From Vombatus ursinus (lineage: Eukaryota; Chordata; Mammalia; Diprotodontia; Vombatidae), in assembly GCF_900497805.2 (NCBI RefSeq), contig NW_020954581.1, positions 7,677,524 through 7,741,523 on the forward strand: a stretch of 64,000 nt of DNA. Direction: 5' to 3'. The notes below the pieces were generated by a model. It was not told the origin of the DNA. It saw only the letters and a program-made list of their open reading frames with translations, and ran no database searches. The stretch's first letter is position 1. Every line of letters starts with the position of its first letter. The position numbers were made by a program, and so were the translations under genes. Shown here piece after piece: positions 11,869 to 23,944 of this stretch.

Positions 11869-13080
11869 GCCTCGGGAGGCATTCAAATGTGGAGAAAGAA
11901 AGAAGAGGAGATTGTTGTGTCTGAGTGACTGAGGAAATAATGGAATCATTAACATAAATGGGCAACTCAAGAAAGGTACAGGCTTTTTGGAGACAGGTGA
12001 CAAGTTGGATTTGATATATGATGATGTTCATTACCAAGGGCTCTGTAACTTAGCCTGTTAACAAGGTTTTCTTCAAATATTAAGTGGGACTGTGTTTGTT
12101 GACTTAGAAAAAGAAAGAACACCCAAAATAATGAAAAAAATAGTATTTTATGGATTTATCTTAACAAGTCCCTCAGTAAACCAGTTCAGTAAATAATTCC
12201 TATATACTCCTTGGCACCCAGAATACTTGATGAAATATTAAAGAAGGTTCTTAAATATGACAGTTCAAACTATCAAGAGCCTGAGCTCTTGTCACTACAA
12301 TTTGAATATATTTCTTCTGCTACTTCATTTTCTTTGGTCTATAGAATAAAAATCCAGGGTCCCATGAGATGGAACACCTAATCAGTCTGGTCATAAAGCC
12401 CCCCTCAGCTGCTAAAGGTGAGGAAAAATAGAGAGTTCATTTTGTGGGATATGAGATAAAGACATTGTTCTATCTCTTTCATCACACAGGGCATTGCAGA
12501 AAAAATAGTCTCACAGAAGAGCATAACATATCTAGTAAATCTGCAACTGATGAGGCTTCAGGAGATGGAAAAGCTTAAATTATGTCAGCGCTTTGCCTGA
12601 TGGTAGAGGGTTATTTCTTTGGTACATTCATCTTCAGTGCTTTTCTCTAGCTCATTTTCAGTGACTGGAGTGATCTAAACTTCCATCCTTTAGACCTTTG
12701 GTGGTTGCTCCATATTTTGAAAGATTTCATTAAATGAGATTCTCTCTGTCAAAGCTTAACTTGTCCCATTCTAGAATCTGACTATATCCTGTACTATTTT
12801 GCTCAGGACGGTATCATTTGTTTGCAATAATACCCTTGATAAAGAGAACCATTTGTATGATCAGTGAAGATTCAAATCAAAAAACGTATCTTGCATTTAA
12901 ATAATGATTCTATGTAACTACCATTCTTGGCCCAGCAATATTATTTCACTTTAAAGTCATGAAGTCAACGATATTAGGTAGTGAATGTAGCTAAATAGAA
13001 GCTTCCATCCTCCTTGTTATTATCCCCTTCCTTTCTCACTCACCACTATAACAGAAAGCTCCATCCCCAACAGAACTGAG
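11869..13080. other. unassigned low-repeat stretch (1.2 kb)
   Basis: No repeat family or coding signal recognised. Confidence 0.4.
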
Positions 13081-13084
13081 ATTA

Positions 13085-13990
13085 AAAGACAGTTGTCTTT
13101 CTAGAATTCAAAATCACCAAATATCAGAGACCTCAGAGGCCTCCAAACCCAAAGTATGTTTGAACAACAATTCTGTCTACAACATTTCTCACAAGTAGTC
13201 ATTCAGATTTCAATTGAAGTCTTCCAATGAAAGGGAATCCACTACTCCTGGTATGGTACATTTCCCTTTGGGGCAGTTCTAATTGGGAGTAAGTTAGCTA
13301 TTACATTGTGGTGAAATCTCCTTCTCTGAGGTGGCCACATTGTCCCTCACTTTGGATCTTAGGAACATTCAAAAATAAGCTAATATCTTTCTACATGACT
13401 GCTTTGCCATTTTCAAAAATACCTCTCATGCTCCTCCCTCCCAACATATTTTCTTCTCTAAGGTAGCCATTACAATTTCTTTGAAATGATACTTATATGA
13501 CCTGGACTTCAGACACATTCTTATTTTGGTTTCTCCTTGTCAGACACATTCCAAATTACCAGTGTCCTTACTGAAATCTAGTATAGCAGATATGATGTGA
13601 ATAGGACAAAGTTCAGAGGGGCTGTCACCTCCCTGGTTCTGGACACTATGCCTTGCTAAATGTAGCCTTGGTTCTATTATCTATATTAACTGCCATTTTA
13701 GATGGTGGATTCGTATTGAGCTTTCAATGTCCTGAAACACTCAGTTCTGTCTCATGTGAAATACTATAGAGTCACAAAACCTTCATTCCTTATTTTACTA
13801 CAGTTGGTTTTGAATCTAACTATAGGAATCTACATTTACCCTTATTCAGTTTCACCTTTTTTTGTTTATATTTTTAAAGATTAGGTTCATCATTCATACT
13901 TATGGAGATAAACTTGATTCCTTTGTTATTAAACATGTAATCTATAGCTCTAGTTTTGTTCCTTCTGCAAGTTTAATAAGCATACTATGT
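13085..13990 (-). mobile_element. CR1/L3-type LINE relic, antisense
   Basis: The plus strand follows the well-known reversed CR1 3' region: cagaggcctccaaacccaaa, 'gggaatccactactcctggt', 'gctgtcacctccctggttct', ggacactatgccttgct, and tctgcaagtttaataagcat. It is much diverged and has several gaps. Confidence 0.75.
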
Positions 13991-14205
13991 ATTGCCTCTA
14001 GGATAAAATAAAATTTTTTTTTGATATTTAAATGCCTTCTCAATTTAGATCTAGCCTATTTTTTTTCAGACTGATGTCACATCATTCCCTCTCACCTAGT
14101 CTAAAATACAGGATAATTTGGTTGATCAGATTGCTATGCCCTATAAACAACACCATAATTCCATCTTCAACCTAAAGTTTTGGAATGCTTAGCATCTTTC
14201 TAAGA
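13991..14205 (+). mobile_element. L2 LINE fragment
   Basis: Sense L2 pattern (tctaggataaaataaaa, then tttaaatgccttctcaattt) directly beside the CR1 relic. Confidence 0.55.
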
Positions 14206-14968
14206 CACTTCAGGAACCACCCTCTATCAAAGTATAGTAAAGAAAACTGAGAATGGTAAAGTTAAACATTGTCAGAGCTAACGAGAGGATTTAAAGGAAG
14301 GAATTTCTGAAACAAAACACAAAATTATTGTGAAGGCTGATTACAAAACAAACAAAAACTGAGGGAGGTGGTGGTCAGCAAGAGAGACAAGACCCTGTGT
14401 ATGTGGGTTTAGGTTGAGAAGAGGAAAGACAGGAAGCTTACTGTGAAAAGTTGATCCAAGAAAAATAAAATGAGGCTTCTTATTTTTTTTTATGTTTTAT
14501 GGTAAGGAAAGAAATACTCCAACAGGTTTTGGAAGAGAGAAAACAAATGAAAAAAGAATAATCACAACCATAAATGGGATCAATCATCCACAAAACAGTG
14601 GCAAAAGGATTTAAAAACAAAAATCCACCCATTCTGTAAATATAACACATTTATTTAAAACATAAAGATTCAGAAAGAGACAAAATGAGGCATTGGAATA
14701 GATTTTATTATACTTTGGCCTGATTCTCCCCCCCCCCCCAAAAAAATATGTAGAACTAGTCATGGAAAGAAAAATCAGTATGGTTACTAAAGTTAATCAG
14801 GGTTAATATACATAGCTATGCTTTGCCTAAAGACTCTATAGAGTGTGAAAAAATGGGAAGAGGTTGAGGGTCCAGTCCTATGATTTAGTTACTATTGAGA
14901 ATTATACATTACTACCTTCCCTTTGGTGTGCAGATAATCAGCTTTTCTGATGCTGTTTTAAAGAGTTG
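14206..14968. other. unassigned DNA with a C10 run
   Basis: No element recognised. A homopolymer of about ten C lies near 14,731, followed by an A run. Confidence 0.4.
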
Positions 14969-14969
14969 C

Positions 14970-15128
14970 CTAGGGGGCAGCTAGGTAGCAGCTGGGTGGT
15001 GCAGTGGATAGAACACCAGCCCTGGAGTCAGGAGGATCTGAGTTCAAATCTGACTTCAGACACTTCACATTAGCTGTGTGACCCTAGGCAAGTCACTTAA
15101 CCCCGATTGCCTTGCCGCCCCAAAAAAA
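14970..15128 (+). mobile_element. marsupial MAR-type SINE, well preserved
   Basis: Classic head (ggtggtgcagtggataga), GTTCAAATCTG B-box, and tgtgtgaccctaggcaagtc. It ends in a C/A-rich tail. The first ~14 bases of the head are doubled. This is one of the least diverged SINEs here. Confidence 0.93.
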
Positions 15129-15297
15129 TTCCTAAACCAATAAGAGGGTAAAGACTTGGTCTGTTTCATAAGGTATTCCTGATGCTGAGGTCATCTCTGT
15201 ATCCATTATTTCCCATTGACTCAGTATCAATATTAAATGTACCAAATAGTAGTAGAGGAAAAGGTACTTAAATAGAAGGGAGTCCTAGATAGACCAA

Positions 15298-15342
15298 TAT
15301 ATATGTATATGTATATATGTGTGTATATATATGTATGTAACA
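15298..15342. repeat. (TATG)n/(TA)n microsatellite
   Basis: Alternating TATA/TATG run. Confidence 0.9.
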
Positions 15343-15344
15343 TT

Positions 15345-16165
15345 GATGTGCCTTATTCAAATTTAGGGATAACAAACAAAAAGATTATTTAAAATAGCTT
15401 AAGAGGATGTAAGGAAAACAAGATATGTTTGAGCTTTGACAATTATTGAAATGGAATTTCAAGGATACTAGTTTTTTCAACTTTATATGGCACCCCAAAA
15501 ATTATAAATAAATGAAGAAAGACAGAGATAGGCAATATTTTTACAGATCAAAAAGCAAGGGAAATTGCAATCAATAATACAAATATGAACAAAAGATAGA
15601 AGTATAATGTAGTCAAACTATAGTGTTTTTTTATATTGAGTTGAACAGCCCATTAAAAAAAAACAAAAAAAAGAAATTCTAACTATAAGGCAACAAACAC
15701 AAATTGAGGGATGAAGGTAAAGAAGTCTTTGCAAGTAAAATATAACTTTGAATACTTATATTATCAATATAAAAAAGAGAGACAAGACTAATGAGCTGAA
15801 TATGAACTAATGAAATAAAAAATAAACACATTAATAATTCTCAAACTAGAGCAGAAGTAGAAAATCTGAACATAATTGTACCTCATTATGAATCTATAAG
15901 TATAAATAGCTTTAAGATAAAATTGAAAATAAAATTGAGTCGACAAAATAAAAGGAAAGTGTTAGAAAAAAAATCCAGTAAAACAGACAAACCACTAAGT
16001 ACTTTGATGAAGGACAGAAAAATGCCTAAAATAATGAGTAAGGGGGAATTAATGACAATGGAAAAAGTAGGAAAAAATTAAATAATAAAAATTGTCATAA
16101 ATTAGTGTTTCAAAATCATGAAAAAATCTGAACAGTAATAAAATGGACTACTATTTAGAAAAGGA
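15345..16165. other. A-rich unassigned stretch
   Basis: Very A-rich on the plus strand with many AATAA/AAAAT words. Composition resembles a worn L1 ORF2 interior, but I could not align it, so it is left unclassified. Confidence 0.35.
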
Positions 16166-16169
16166 AGAG

Positions 16170-16525
16170 TAATAATCATCTATAATGCACCTAATATGTA
16201 CCAAGCAGTATGATAAGCCTTTTTTACAAATATTATCTCCAACCAACTTTTTAAAGTTTCACAACAGTTCTGAGAGGCAATATCAAGATTAACAAAACTG
16301 TGAAATGTAATTCTAAACAATCAGATCTCAGATCTCAGATTGTTTAGATCTGATTGTTTAGAATTACATTTTACAGTTTTGTTTGGTGAGGCAGTTGGGG
16401 TTAAGCGACTTGCCCGGTGTCACACAGCTAGTAAATGTCAAGTGTCTGATCTGATATCAGTTTTGAACTCAGGTGCTCCTGAATCCAGGCCAGTTCTCTA
16501 ACCACTGCACCACCTAGCTGCCCCC
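16170..16525 (-). mobile_element. THER1/MIR-type SINE, antisense, with embedded inverted repeat
   Basis: The reversed tail region (acctaatatgtaccaagcag, ttttacaaatattatctcca) and the head region (gttaagcgacttgcccggtg to caccacctagctgcccc) are both present. Between them, where the core should be, lies a long hairpin. Confidence 0.8.
16291..16383. repeat. near-perfect inverted repeat (38-nt arms, 17-nt spacer)
   Basis: Arms 16,291-16,328 and 16,346-16,383 pair at 37 of 38 positions (one G/A difference). The spacer itself repeats GATCTCAGA units. It could extrude as a cruciform. Confidence 0.95.
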
Positions 16526-17160
16526 ATAGATGAAATTTCTTAAATGGGAATAATGGGAAATTAATCCATATGAATTTTAAAAGAATACAATCAAATGTTA
16601 AAAGACCAAGTAACTGCTGTGCAGTATACTTCTTTTATGAAAAAAGAGTAACAGGTGTATTTTTAAACATCTTTCCACTATGAGATACATGTACTACTAA
16701 TGCACCAACCAGAGAGAGATAGAAGTTTACAAATCAATAATACTCATGAATATTAATACAAATATAATAAATAAAATATTACTACATGTATTGGATCAAT
16801 GGCATGAAAAATATTTATTTGACTGACAAAACAAAAGTCTAATACATATCACAATATTGTGATAACATTTTGAATTTGCAGATAGGAAGTTGTTGATGTA
16901 GTAGATCTCAGGAGAGACATGTTTATGACTGGATCTATATATCTCTGAGCAGGGTGTGCTAGTAAATGTTTAACAATTGACTCTCTGAAAAAGTAGAATG
17001 TATATAGGACATACTTTTAAGCTTAATCTGCATTATTATCATTTCCTCTAAAACTTTCTTCAGCCTAGACAATCCACAAAAGAGTAAAATAAGTTCTAAA
17101 TTTTGGCATTTGCTGATTTTTTGAGGTATAAATGCTTACACTGAAAATTTAACAATTGGT
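16526..17160. other. unassigned DNA
   Basis: No recognisable element. Confidence 0.4.
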
Positions 17161-17164
17161 TTTC

Positions 17165-17332
17165 AAGAGCTGGTTGTTGACTACATCTGTGCCTGGGAAT
17201 CATATTTGTAAAGATGATAACGCAATCCATGGGAATGAATAAGTTCACCAAGTGAGTGTAATAAAAGAAAATAGAAAGGACCTCAGGACAGAACCTTGGG
17301 GTATGCCCTCAATTAAGAGCCCAGGTATATCA
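17165..17332 (-). mobile_element. L2 LINE fragment, antisense (upstream part)
   Basis: Reversed L2 region: ccaagtgagtgtaataaaag, 'gacagaaccttggggtatgc'. It abuts a second antisense L2 that starts again at the 3' end. Confidence 0.6.
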
Positions 17333-17335
17333 TAT

Positions 17336-18060
17336 GAAGTATTGATTAATTAGTAACCATGTGACAGACAATGTGCTAAGTACTGAGGGTAAGAAGAAAG
17401 GCAAAAACACCCTCACTATCTTCAAGGAGTTCATACTATAATGGGGGAAAATGAACATACAAATATATTGAATGTAAAAGGAATGTAATTTCAAAGGGAA
17501 GGAACAAGCAATGTGTGTATCTATGTGTGTGTATGTGTGTGTGCATGTGTGCATGCATGGGCTTGTGTTTCCATGTGTGTGCTGGGAGAAATCTGGAAAA
17601 AGCCTCTTGTATAAGTTCTGATTTCAGCTGAGTTTTGAAGGAACCAGGGAAGATAGGAGAAAGGTGGGAGTAGGGGGAACATACTAGGTACATTGTGTCT
17701 CTATGCCAAGACCCTGACTTGAAGAGATCGATTATTATGTGTGAGGAACAGCAAGAAGGCCAGTTTCATTGGTAACATAAAGTATATTGCAAGAAGACTG
17801 AAAAGGCAGGACAGGGACAAGTTGTGAAGGACTTTCAAATTCAAATGGGATGTCATACTTGATCCTAGAGGAATAGAGTTTAATGAGTAGGAGAGTGACA
17901 TGGTCAGATCTGTTTTAGGAAAGTTATTTTGGCAGGTGAGTGTAGAATGGCTTAGAATGAGGAAAGCCTTGATACAGAGAGACTTCTAGTAGTCCAGGCA
18001 TGAGGTGAAGAGGTAACAATAACCACAGCAAATTCAAGAGCCTGTACCTTTAGCAATGGG
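17336..18060 (-). mobile_element. L2 LINE, antisense
   Basis: Begins at the reversed L2 3' end (gacaatgtgctaagtactga) and continues through ctgagttttgaaggaaccag, gaacagcaagaaggccagtt, tgaaggactttcaaattcaa and gtgacatggtcagatctg. A TG-rich microsatellite interrupts it. Confidence 0.8.
17511..17580. repeat. TG-rich microsatellite in L2
   Basis: TGTG/TGCATG alternations. Confidence 0.88.
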
Positions 18061-18079
18061 ATAAGTAATCTTCTCCAGC

Positions 18080-18195
18080 AAAAACATAAACTCATTTAGG
18101 ACAGGAGCTGTTTAGGTTTTGTCTTTGAATCTTCAGACTTAGTGTGATACCTTATACATGAAATACACTCAATAAATATGTATTGGATTGAATAA
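18080..18195 (+). mobile_element. L2 LINE 3' end
   Basis: aaactcatttaggacaggag, then actcaataaatatgtattgg with a TTGAATAA tail. Confidence 0.75.
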
Positions 18196-19345
18196 AATGG
18201 TCATGAGATGAATTGAATAGAAGTGAATGATGATTTCATTGTTAAAAGGAATTCTGTGAGGCCAAGCACATCAACTAAAGTATTGGACTTTCTCATAAAA
18301 GCCTCTGTGTTATTATGTTACATATATATGAATGTGCAAAGTTTCGCAGTCCAAAGGGGGTAAAAAGTGTTCATCTATATTGGCCTTGTTCAAACTGTAT
18401 AAATTTTTTAAAAAATAATGACTTCTTAGGGGAAAATTCATAGATACCATGCTATTCTATTTAGATTCAATGTATGTTTTAGTCTATTCAGAAGATTTGA
18501 TATCAAGTGCTCAGGAATACCAACATTTTATCTTTGCAAGATTATAGCTAAAATGTTTTTTTTTTCTTTTTCAAATTGAGCTGCTGAGCTTTGGAATCAC
18601 AGATGTTTCTATGCACGATGGCTAGGGTTCTCTTAAAAAATAATTTAAAAACGATGTTGACGTAGTAAAAAATATCCCAGTTTCCAAAGCAAAGGTCTCA
18701 AAGCACAGAATGCGGTTAGGTCAAAGGTCAGTGAACAATATGGATTGGATTATATGTTTTCTTAACTTGCTGCAGGCTTTAAATGACTTTCTAAATAATT
18801 CACTGCTACAATTCATATATAAGGAACAGGCCCAAGACTTGTTATTTTTGTTTTGTTTTGTTTTGTTTTTTGTTTTTTGTTTTCCCTCCTTGTGAGCACA
18901 AATCAGTTAGTAATGTCTTTACTAAGGAATGTGAATTTTTTTTTAGCTTTAATAAACAAATGTACTTAAAACATAATGCTCCAACAATATTTTCACTGAG
19001 TACTATTAAGAATTTTAAATAACTAATTACTACTGGTATGCAAATTTAGTGAAACCCAATTAAATAGATATCAGATCTATGGATCAGCCAGCTAAACAAA
19101 TGCTTTCTATCAGTCATAGACACCCTAGGTTTGAAGGGAAAGCTGTTTAAACAAATAGATGATAAAAGATTAAGTGTATCCAATAAGAAATCCCCATAAG
19201 TATTGAGTGCTGGAATCCAGTGATTATATTTGCCTTACAAATGTGGTAATACTTTGTTTCAATTCTTCAAAGGATTAAAATAATATTATCCCAAATAAAT
19301 ATTCTCCCAATTGATAAGCTGAAGCAACAGCAGGAGATTTTGTTT
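18196..19345. other. unassigned DNA with (TTTTG)n
   Basis: About 1.1 kb without recognised elements, apart from a TTTTG pentamer run at 18,850-18,883. Confidence 0.45.
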
Positions 19346-19349
19346 CAAG

Positions 19350-19540
19350 GGAGTGGAATAACATAATGCACTAGGGAAAGTACTATTGGAAACCATAGGA
19401 TCTGGGCTCAAAACCCAGTTTTGCTGTTTACTCCCTAGGACACTTTGGGCTGCTTAAAACTCTCAGGGCTTCAATTTTCTCCTTTTTAAATGAAGGCGAT
19501 TGGACTTTGAGATGTTATCCTATGAGGTTCAGGAAAAAAG
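19350..19540 (+). mobile_element. MIR-type SINE
   Basis: Diverged head, tctgggctcaaaacccagtt, ending with 'gattggactttgagatgtta'. Confidence 0.6.
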
Positions 19541-19544
19541 TTGC

Positions 19545-19890
19545 TTAGGGTTGGCAAAGTTGCTATATTCATGCATATGGATATCTGACACATGGAAGAG
19601 ATTTTTGATTCATTCTGCCAGCTCCCAAAAGGCAGATCCAGGAACAAAGTGTGCAAATTGTGGAGGGGCAGATTTCAGTTTGATTTAAGGAGAAACTTCT
19701 TAACAACAGAGCTATCCAAAACTAGAATGGGTTGCTTTGAGAAGAGCCATGTGACTGACACTGAAAGTCTGCACAAAGAAGCCTGTATGTTCATACACAT
19801 TGGGTAGGTTGGAGAACCAACTCTTTTGAATGTATGGTTCAGACTAGATAGCCTATGAGATCTTTTCCAACTCTGAGTTCCTATGAATTT
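19545..19890 (+). mobile_element. CR1/L3-type LINE 3' end
   Basis: Sense orientation of the family seen reversed at 13.1 kb: aaggagaaacttcttaacaa, agctatccaaaactagaatg, ggttcagactagatagccta, then 'ttttccaactctgagttcct'. Confidence 0.75.
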
Positions 19891-19949
19891 ATAATTCCTT
19901 TATACCATTATTATTAGCCCATTGAATAACTAGATTATACCCTATATTA

Positions 19950-20160
19950 AGGGAAGCAGTATGGGCTAGTCACAGGGGGGATGATGGTTTCAGAGTCATA
20001 GGACCTGGGTCTAAAATCACACTCTCTCTGCTTCATTGTTCCCTTGGGCAAGTCACCTAGTCGTTATCGGCTTCAGTTCCATCATCTTTAACATAACACC
20101 ACTGAACTAAGTGATCTCTAAGATTCTAAGGTTGCAGCTCTAAATCTATATTCTTAATGT
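19950..20160 (+). mobile_element. MIR-type SINE
   Basis: gcagtatgggctagtcacag, tgggcaagtcacctagtcgt, then aagtgatctctaagattcta. Confidence 0.7.
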
Positions 20161-20962
20161 AGGCAATCTTAAAGATTTCTACTTTATATCATAACAAAGC
20201 TAAGATCTATACAACTTGTATCTGTGTATGACCAATAAAACTGTTTTATGCTGCAAAGTACAAATTAATAAATATGGAAAATAAAAAGATAATAATAATA
20301 ACAACAAAGGGACGACATCCGAGAAAGTGATTACAAAATCTCAGCTACCAAAGATATTTAACTAGCCAGATTTCATTGATCTGCTGTAAGGCTTTGTCAA
20401 CTAAAGCTTCTCCCTCTCACCCCCCTTAAATTGATTCTCCATTTTGTCTTCTTTCCTCAAAGGCACACAGCAGGAGCCACTGTCTACAGACAGAAAACAG
20501 GATCTTGCTGTAGGCATGGGATAAAACAAAAAGACACTGATTAAAGGGGGGAAAAAGCAGACCACTGTGACCATTTGATCTTAAAGTTATTGATCTTGTC
20601 AATCAGTTACTGACACAGAGTGGCCATTTAAATCGGTAATAACTGTTCGTGTTTCCACCATAAACCTGAGCATTTTGAAAGTTCAAGAAATCCATAGGAT
20701 AATGTGATTTGGTATTAATTTCACAGGGAGGACCTGAAGTAGATAAGTCAGTAAATGTTCTACTTTATGGGAGCAGGACCTCCAGAGAATCCTTTGAGAT
20801 TTTAAAACCATTCAGCCAGGATCCTGACTCTTCCTTGGCATCAGACCCCAAGATAGAAGGTACTAGTGAGTAATTGTCCTTATATGTACCTTTTCTAAAG
20901 GGAAAAATGGGAGATAGTGTCAGGAGATAGGCAGAGTTAGGTGCTTGACAGGGTAATTGATA
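20161..20962. other. unassigned DNA
   Basis: No repeat or gene recognised. Confidence 0.4.
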
Positions 20963-20964
20963 GA

Positions 20965-21052
20965 ACTAAGTTCCTCAAGGACAGGGAATTCTATTTCTTT
21001 ATGGATCCCTAGTACCTGGCCAATACTAATTGATTGATTGGTTGATTGAATG
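20965..21052 (+). mobile_element. L2 LINE 3' end
   Basis: gttcctcaaggacagggaat, then ctagtacctggccaatacta and a (TTGA)n-like tail. Confidence 0.75.
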
Positions 21053-21360
21053 GTTTATTTAAAAAAATAACTGGCTTATGTAAAAATAATCACTACCTTG
21101 TAAAAAAAATAACACTAGTGTAATAGCAGGGAAAGGGCTAAGTAAACTGGTCCTCAAAAAGATCCTGCCCTCAGTCACTTGAAGTTTTAATATGCAAATT
21201 CTCAGCATAGATGTCTGATACATAGGGATTGCCAATAGTCTTTGTTCTACTACTCCCATTACCTGAGATCCAAATAATGGATAGAATTTTTGTATTATAA
21301 AAAAATTATTTTGTATCTAAAACAAACTTTTTTCTCAAATAATTAACTGTCATTAATAAT
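21053..21360. other. unassigned DNA
   Basis: No element recognised. Confidence 0.4.
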
Positions 21361-21361
21361 A

Positions 21362-21612
21362 CCATAGTAATAGCTAGTATTTATGTAGTGATTTAAAATT
21401 TGCAAAGTGTTTTACATATATTATGTCATTTGATCCTCTCAAGAGTCCTGGGAGGTAGGTGCTATTATCCCCTCCATTTATAGATAAGGAAATTGAAGCA
21501 GAGAAAAATTAAATGACTTATCAAGGGTCACACGCTAGTAGGTATTTGAGACAGAATCAGAACTCCAATGTTCTTGTTTCCAGGTCAGCATTATTTCTAC
21601 TGCTTAACCTTG
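21362..21612 (-). mobile_element. THER1/MIR-type SINE, antisense
   Basis: Reversed tail (aaatttgcaaagtgttttac), ggaggtaggtgctattatcc, gataaggaaattgaagcaga, and a worn reversed head. Confidence 0.8.
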
Positions 21613-21639
21613 CTATCAGAAAGAGCATGATGGAAAGTG

Positions 21640-21897
21640 TGGTCTAGTGCAATGGTATCAAAGAGAAATGGGGGCTATCAAAACATACATAAGCATTCTT
21701 AGGGGCTGCATATTGACTTAGAAAAATAAACATACATATATATATATATATATACATATCTACACATATACATACACACATATAATCATAGATTCATTGT
21801 GTTAAATGTTTCCTAATTACATTTTAATCTGGTTGTGTCGTATTTTGGAACAATGTGGGCCATATGTGTCCTATGGTTCGTGTGTTTCACCCCTTAT
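21640..21897 (-). mobile_element. hAT-like non-autonomous DNA transposon remnant
   Basis: Ends resemble inverted termini (caatggtatcaaag at the left, gtgtttcacccctt at the right). Internal 'aacaatgtgggccatatgtg' matches, reversed, the copy at 39.13-39.35 kb. A (TA)n tract near 21,731-21,785 expands the middle. Family assignment is from recalled pattern only. Confidence 0.5.
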
Positions 21898-21901
21898 GTA
21901 T

Positions 21902-22082
21902 CGTGGATAGATAACTGGTTTTAGTTCAAATACTGTCTCTGACACCATGGATAAATTATAACACTGGTAAATCACTTCTCAGTGTCCCAGATAACTGTCG
22001 AAAAATACAAGTTACAGAGTGGATACTACTGCATTGGCAGGAATTCCTACAATGAAGATGTCACAGGGCTAGCCTTATCTCA
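21902..22082 (+). mobile_element. MIR/CORE-type SINE, long-tailed variant
   Basis: gtggatagataactggtttt, gtctctgacaccatgg, cacttctcagtgtcccagat, then tgcattggcaggaattccta. The same variant is seen reversed at 1.3 kb. Confidence 0.7.
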
Positions 22083-22109
22083 TTAAAAATGCAGAGTGGC
22101 TACAAGAGA

Positions 22110-22250
22110 AGAAGACAGATTTAGCGTCAGATGATGTGGATTTAGACTTCATCTCTACCACTTACTGTGTGAAGCTGGTCTAGTAATTTCATCTTACTGA
22201 CCTTCAGTTTCTTTCTCTTTAAAATGAGTTTAGATTGTATCGTATTTAGG
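22110..22250 (+). mobile_element. MIR-type SINE
   Basis: agcgtcagatgatgtggatt, cacttactgtgtgaagctgg, ttcagtttctttctctttaa. Confidence 0.65.
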
Positions 22251-22251
22251 A

Positions 22252-22590
22252 TGTTTCAAAACGTGTAAGGGCCTCAGGAATTACCTAATCAGACCCATCC
22301 TTTAAAACAAATCTTTTCTCTCATATATGCAACTGTAGGTTATCTAGCTTGAAAACCTACCAGAAGGGAGAACTTTCTCCATCCTTAAATAGCCTAATCA
22401 GTTCTTGGACACCTGGAATTGTTAAGGAGTTTCATTTGTGTTATTATTTGTTGCTTCTTTTTTCCCCTAATCTCAAGTGTAAATCTTCCAGTATCATTCA
22501 GTGCTTCTACCTCTGTCTTCTAGGAATAAGCAGAACAAATTTAATCATGCTTCCACATGACCCGCTGCTCTCTTCCAAATCTAAAAATGT
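22252..22590 (-). mobile_element. CR1/L3-type LINE relic, antisense
   Basis: Plus strand shows the reversed CR1 order, with aagcagaacaaatttaatca and tgcttccacatgacc near the right end. Confidence 0.6.
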
Positions 22591-22694
22591 GATTCTCTAT
22601 TGTAATTCACTTGCCATAGGCTGTTTATTCTCCATTTTTGAGGGATTTATCTTTCCTCCCATTAGAGATCTTTGCATTCCTTATTCTCATAAGA

Positions 22695-22848
22695 GGTGGA
22701 ATGGAGTAGTATTAATAAACGCATAGCCTTGGGGTCAGAAAAACCTGGGTTAGACACTTAAATCAAATAACAAGCATTTATTAAGTACCAACTATTTGCC
22801 AGACCTTGCAGATACAATGTCAAAAATGAAGCCATCTATGGCCTTAAA
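22695..22848. mobile_element. SINE head (+) beside an antisense L2 3' end
   Basis: 22,695-22,760 is a truncated SINE head (gcatagccttggggtcagaa, acctgggtt). 22,765-22,848 reads as a reversed L2 terminus (agcatttattaagtaccaac, tttgccagacc). Confidence 0.6.
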
Positions 22849-23624
22849 AATTTGAGGTACAAAAGTAAATCTTTAATATCTAAGTTACAAGCTAGCTGAT
22901 GTTCTTCATCCAGAGAAATAATTTCCACACTGGGAATTCTCTATATCTATGAACTGAAAGGTCCAAATATCTCTCCCCACTCCACCCCTCCAACCCCCTC
23001 AATTTTTTTTTTTTTTTGCTATTGTTAGCACCTTGGAACTGACAAATTTAAAACCAAATAAATCTGTTTCAGGGTAAGTAGGGAAACACATGTGTATCCC
23101 ACACAGGTAGAACAAGAAATGTCTTTCAAGAAGCCTTGATTCAGTGCTCCCACATATTGCTATTATGACAGAAATACGCAACCTCTAGAACTCCTCACCT
23201 TTCATAATAAATGGGTATTTACGAGTACTATTAGTCCTGGATTCTGGGAAGTTTCACAGACAACTAAGGGCATATTTAGTCCATGTGTTTCTCCCATTTT
23301 CTTGTGTTTCCCAGCACTGTGGCCAATGTAAAAATCAGTCATTCTTTTATTTCAGTGGAAATGATGTGTTTTAAGTTTAGAACTAATACACATTCATGTT
23401 CATTCAGGCCCTTGTTTCATTTTCCCCTAGTCCAGCTCTGATCTTCGGGATTACCATTACTATTATTGTGATTCAGAAGGTAAGTTGTGTAAGGGACTGA
23501 GTAAACTTGGAATGGCAGGTCTCTAAACTTGAAAAATTTTTAAAATGTCTACTATATTATCTGTTTTCTTGAAATTGTAAAGCAGCCTTTTATGATTAAT
23601 TTACATTTATAGACTTTCCTTTTC
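22849..23624. other. unassigned low-repeat stretch
   Basis: No gene or family recognised. A pure T run lies near 23,003. Confidence 0.4.
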
Positions 23625-23745
23625 CTCCTGATAAATGTCACTCATCCTGTGAGGTAAGTATTATTCACCACTATACAGGGAAAGAAAGGAGAAACACAAA
23701 ATTCACACTCACTCTAGCTTCTTACCTGCGTGAGCAACTTAGTTT
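23625..23745 (-). mobile_element. possible SINE remnant, antisense
   Basis: Only 'tcctgtgaggtaagtattat' and nearby words fit the reversed THER1 core. Confidence 0.35.
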
Positions 23746-23944
23746 AGAGTAGACAAAGCTGGGGACAGTGAGGCATGGTAACTGACTTCAGGCATTTCAT
23801 ATGGAAGGAAATTTATACCTGATTGATGCCAGAGCACAGAAGCAGGAGTAATGGGCAGACATTGCGAAGAAGAAAATTCAGGTAGGCTTTGAAAAAATAA
23901 CAACTTTCTAACAAATAGATCTATATTAAAGTAGTAGAATGGGT

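Noticed and set aside
15345-16165. Possible L1 ORF2 interior
   Set aside because: Composition is suggestive but no motif or alignment to the full L1 could be found by eye.
22349-22726. 125-residue plus-strand frame
   Set aside because: Mostly antisense CR1/L3 relic; no domain recognised.
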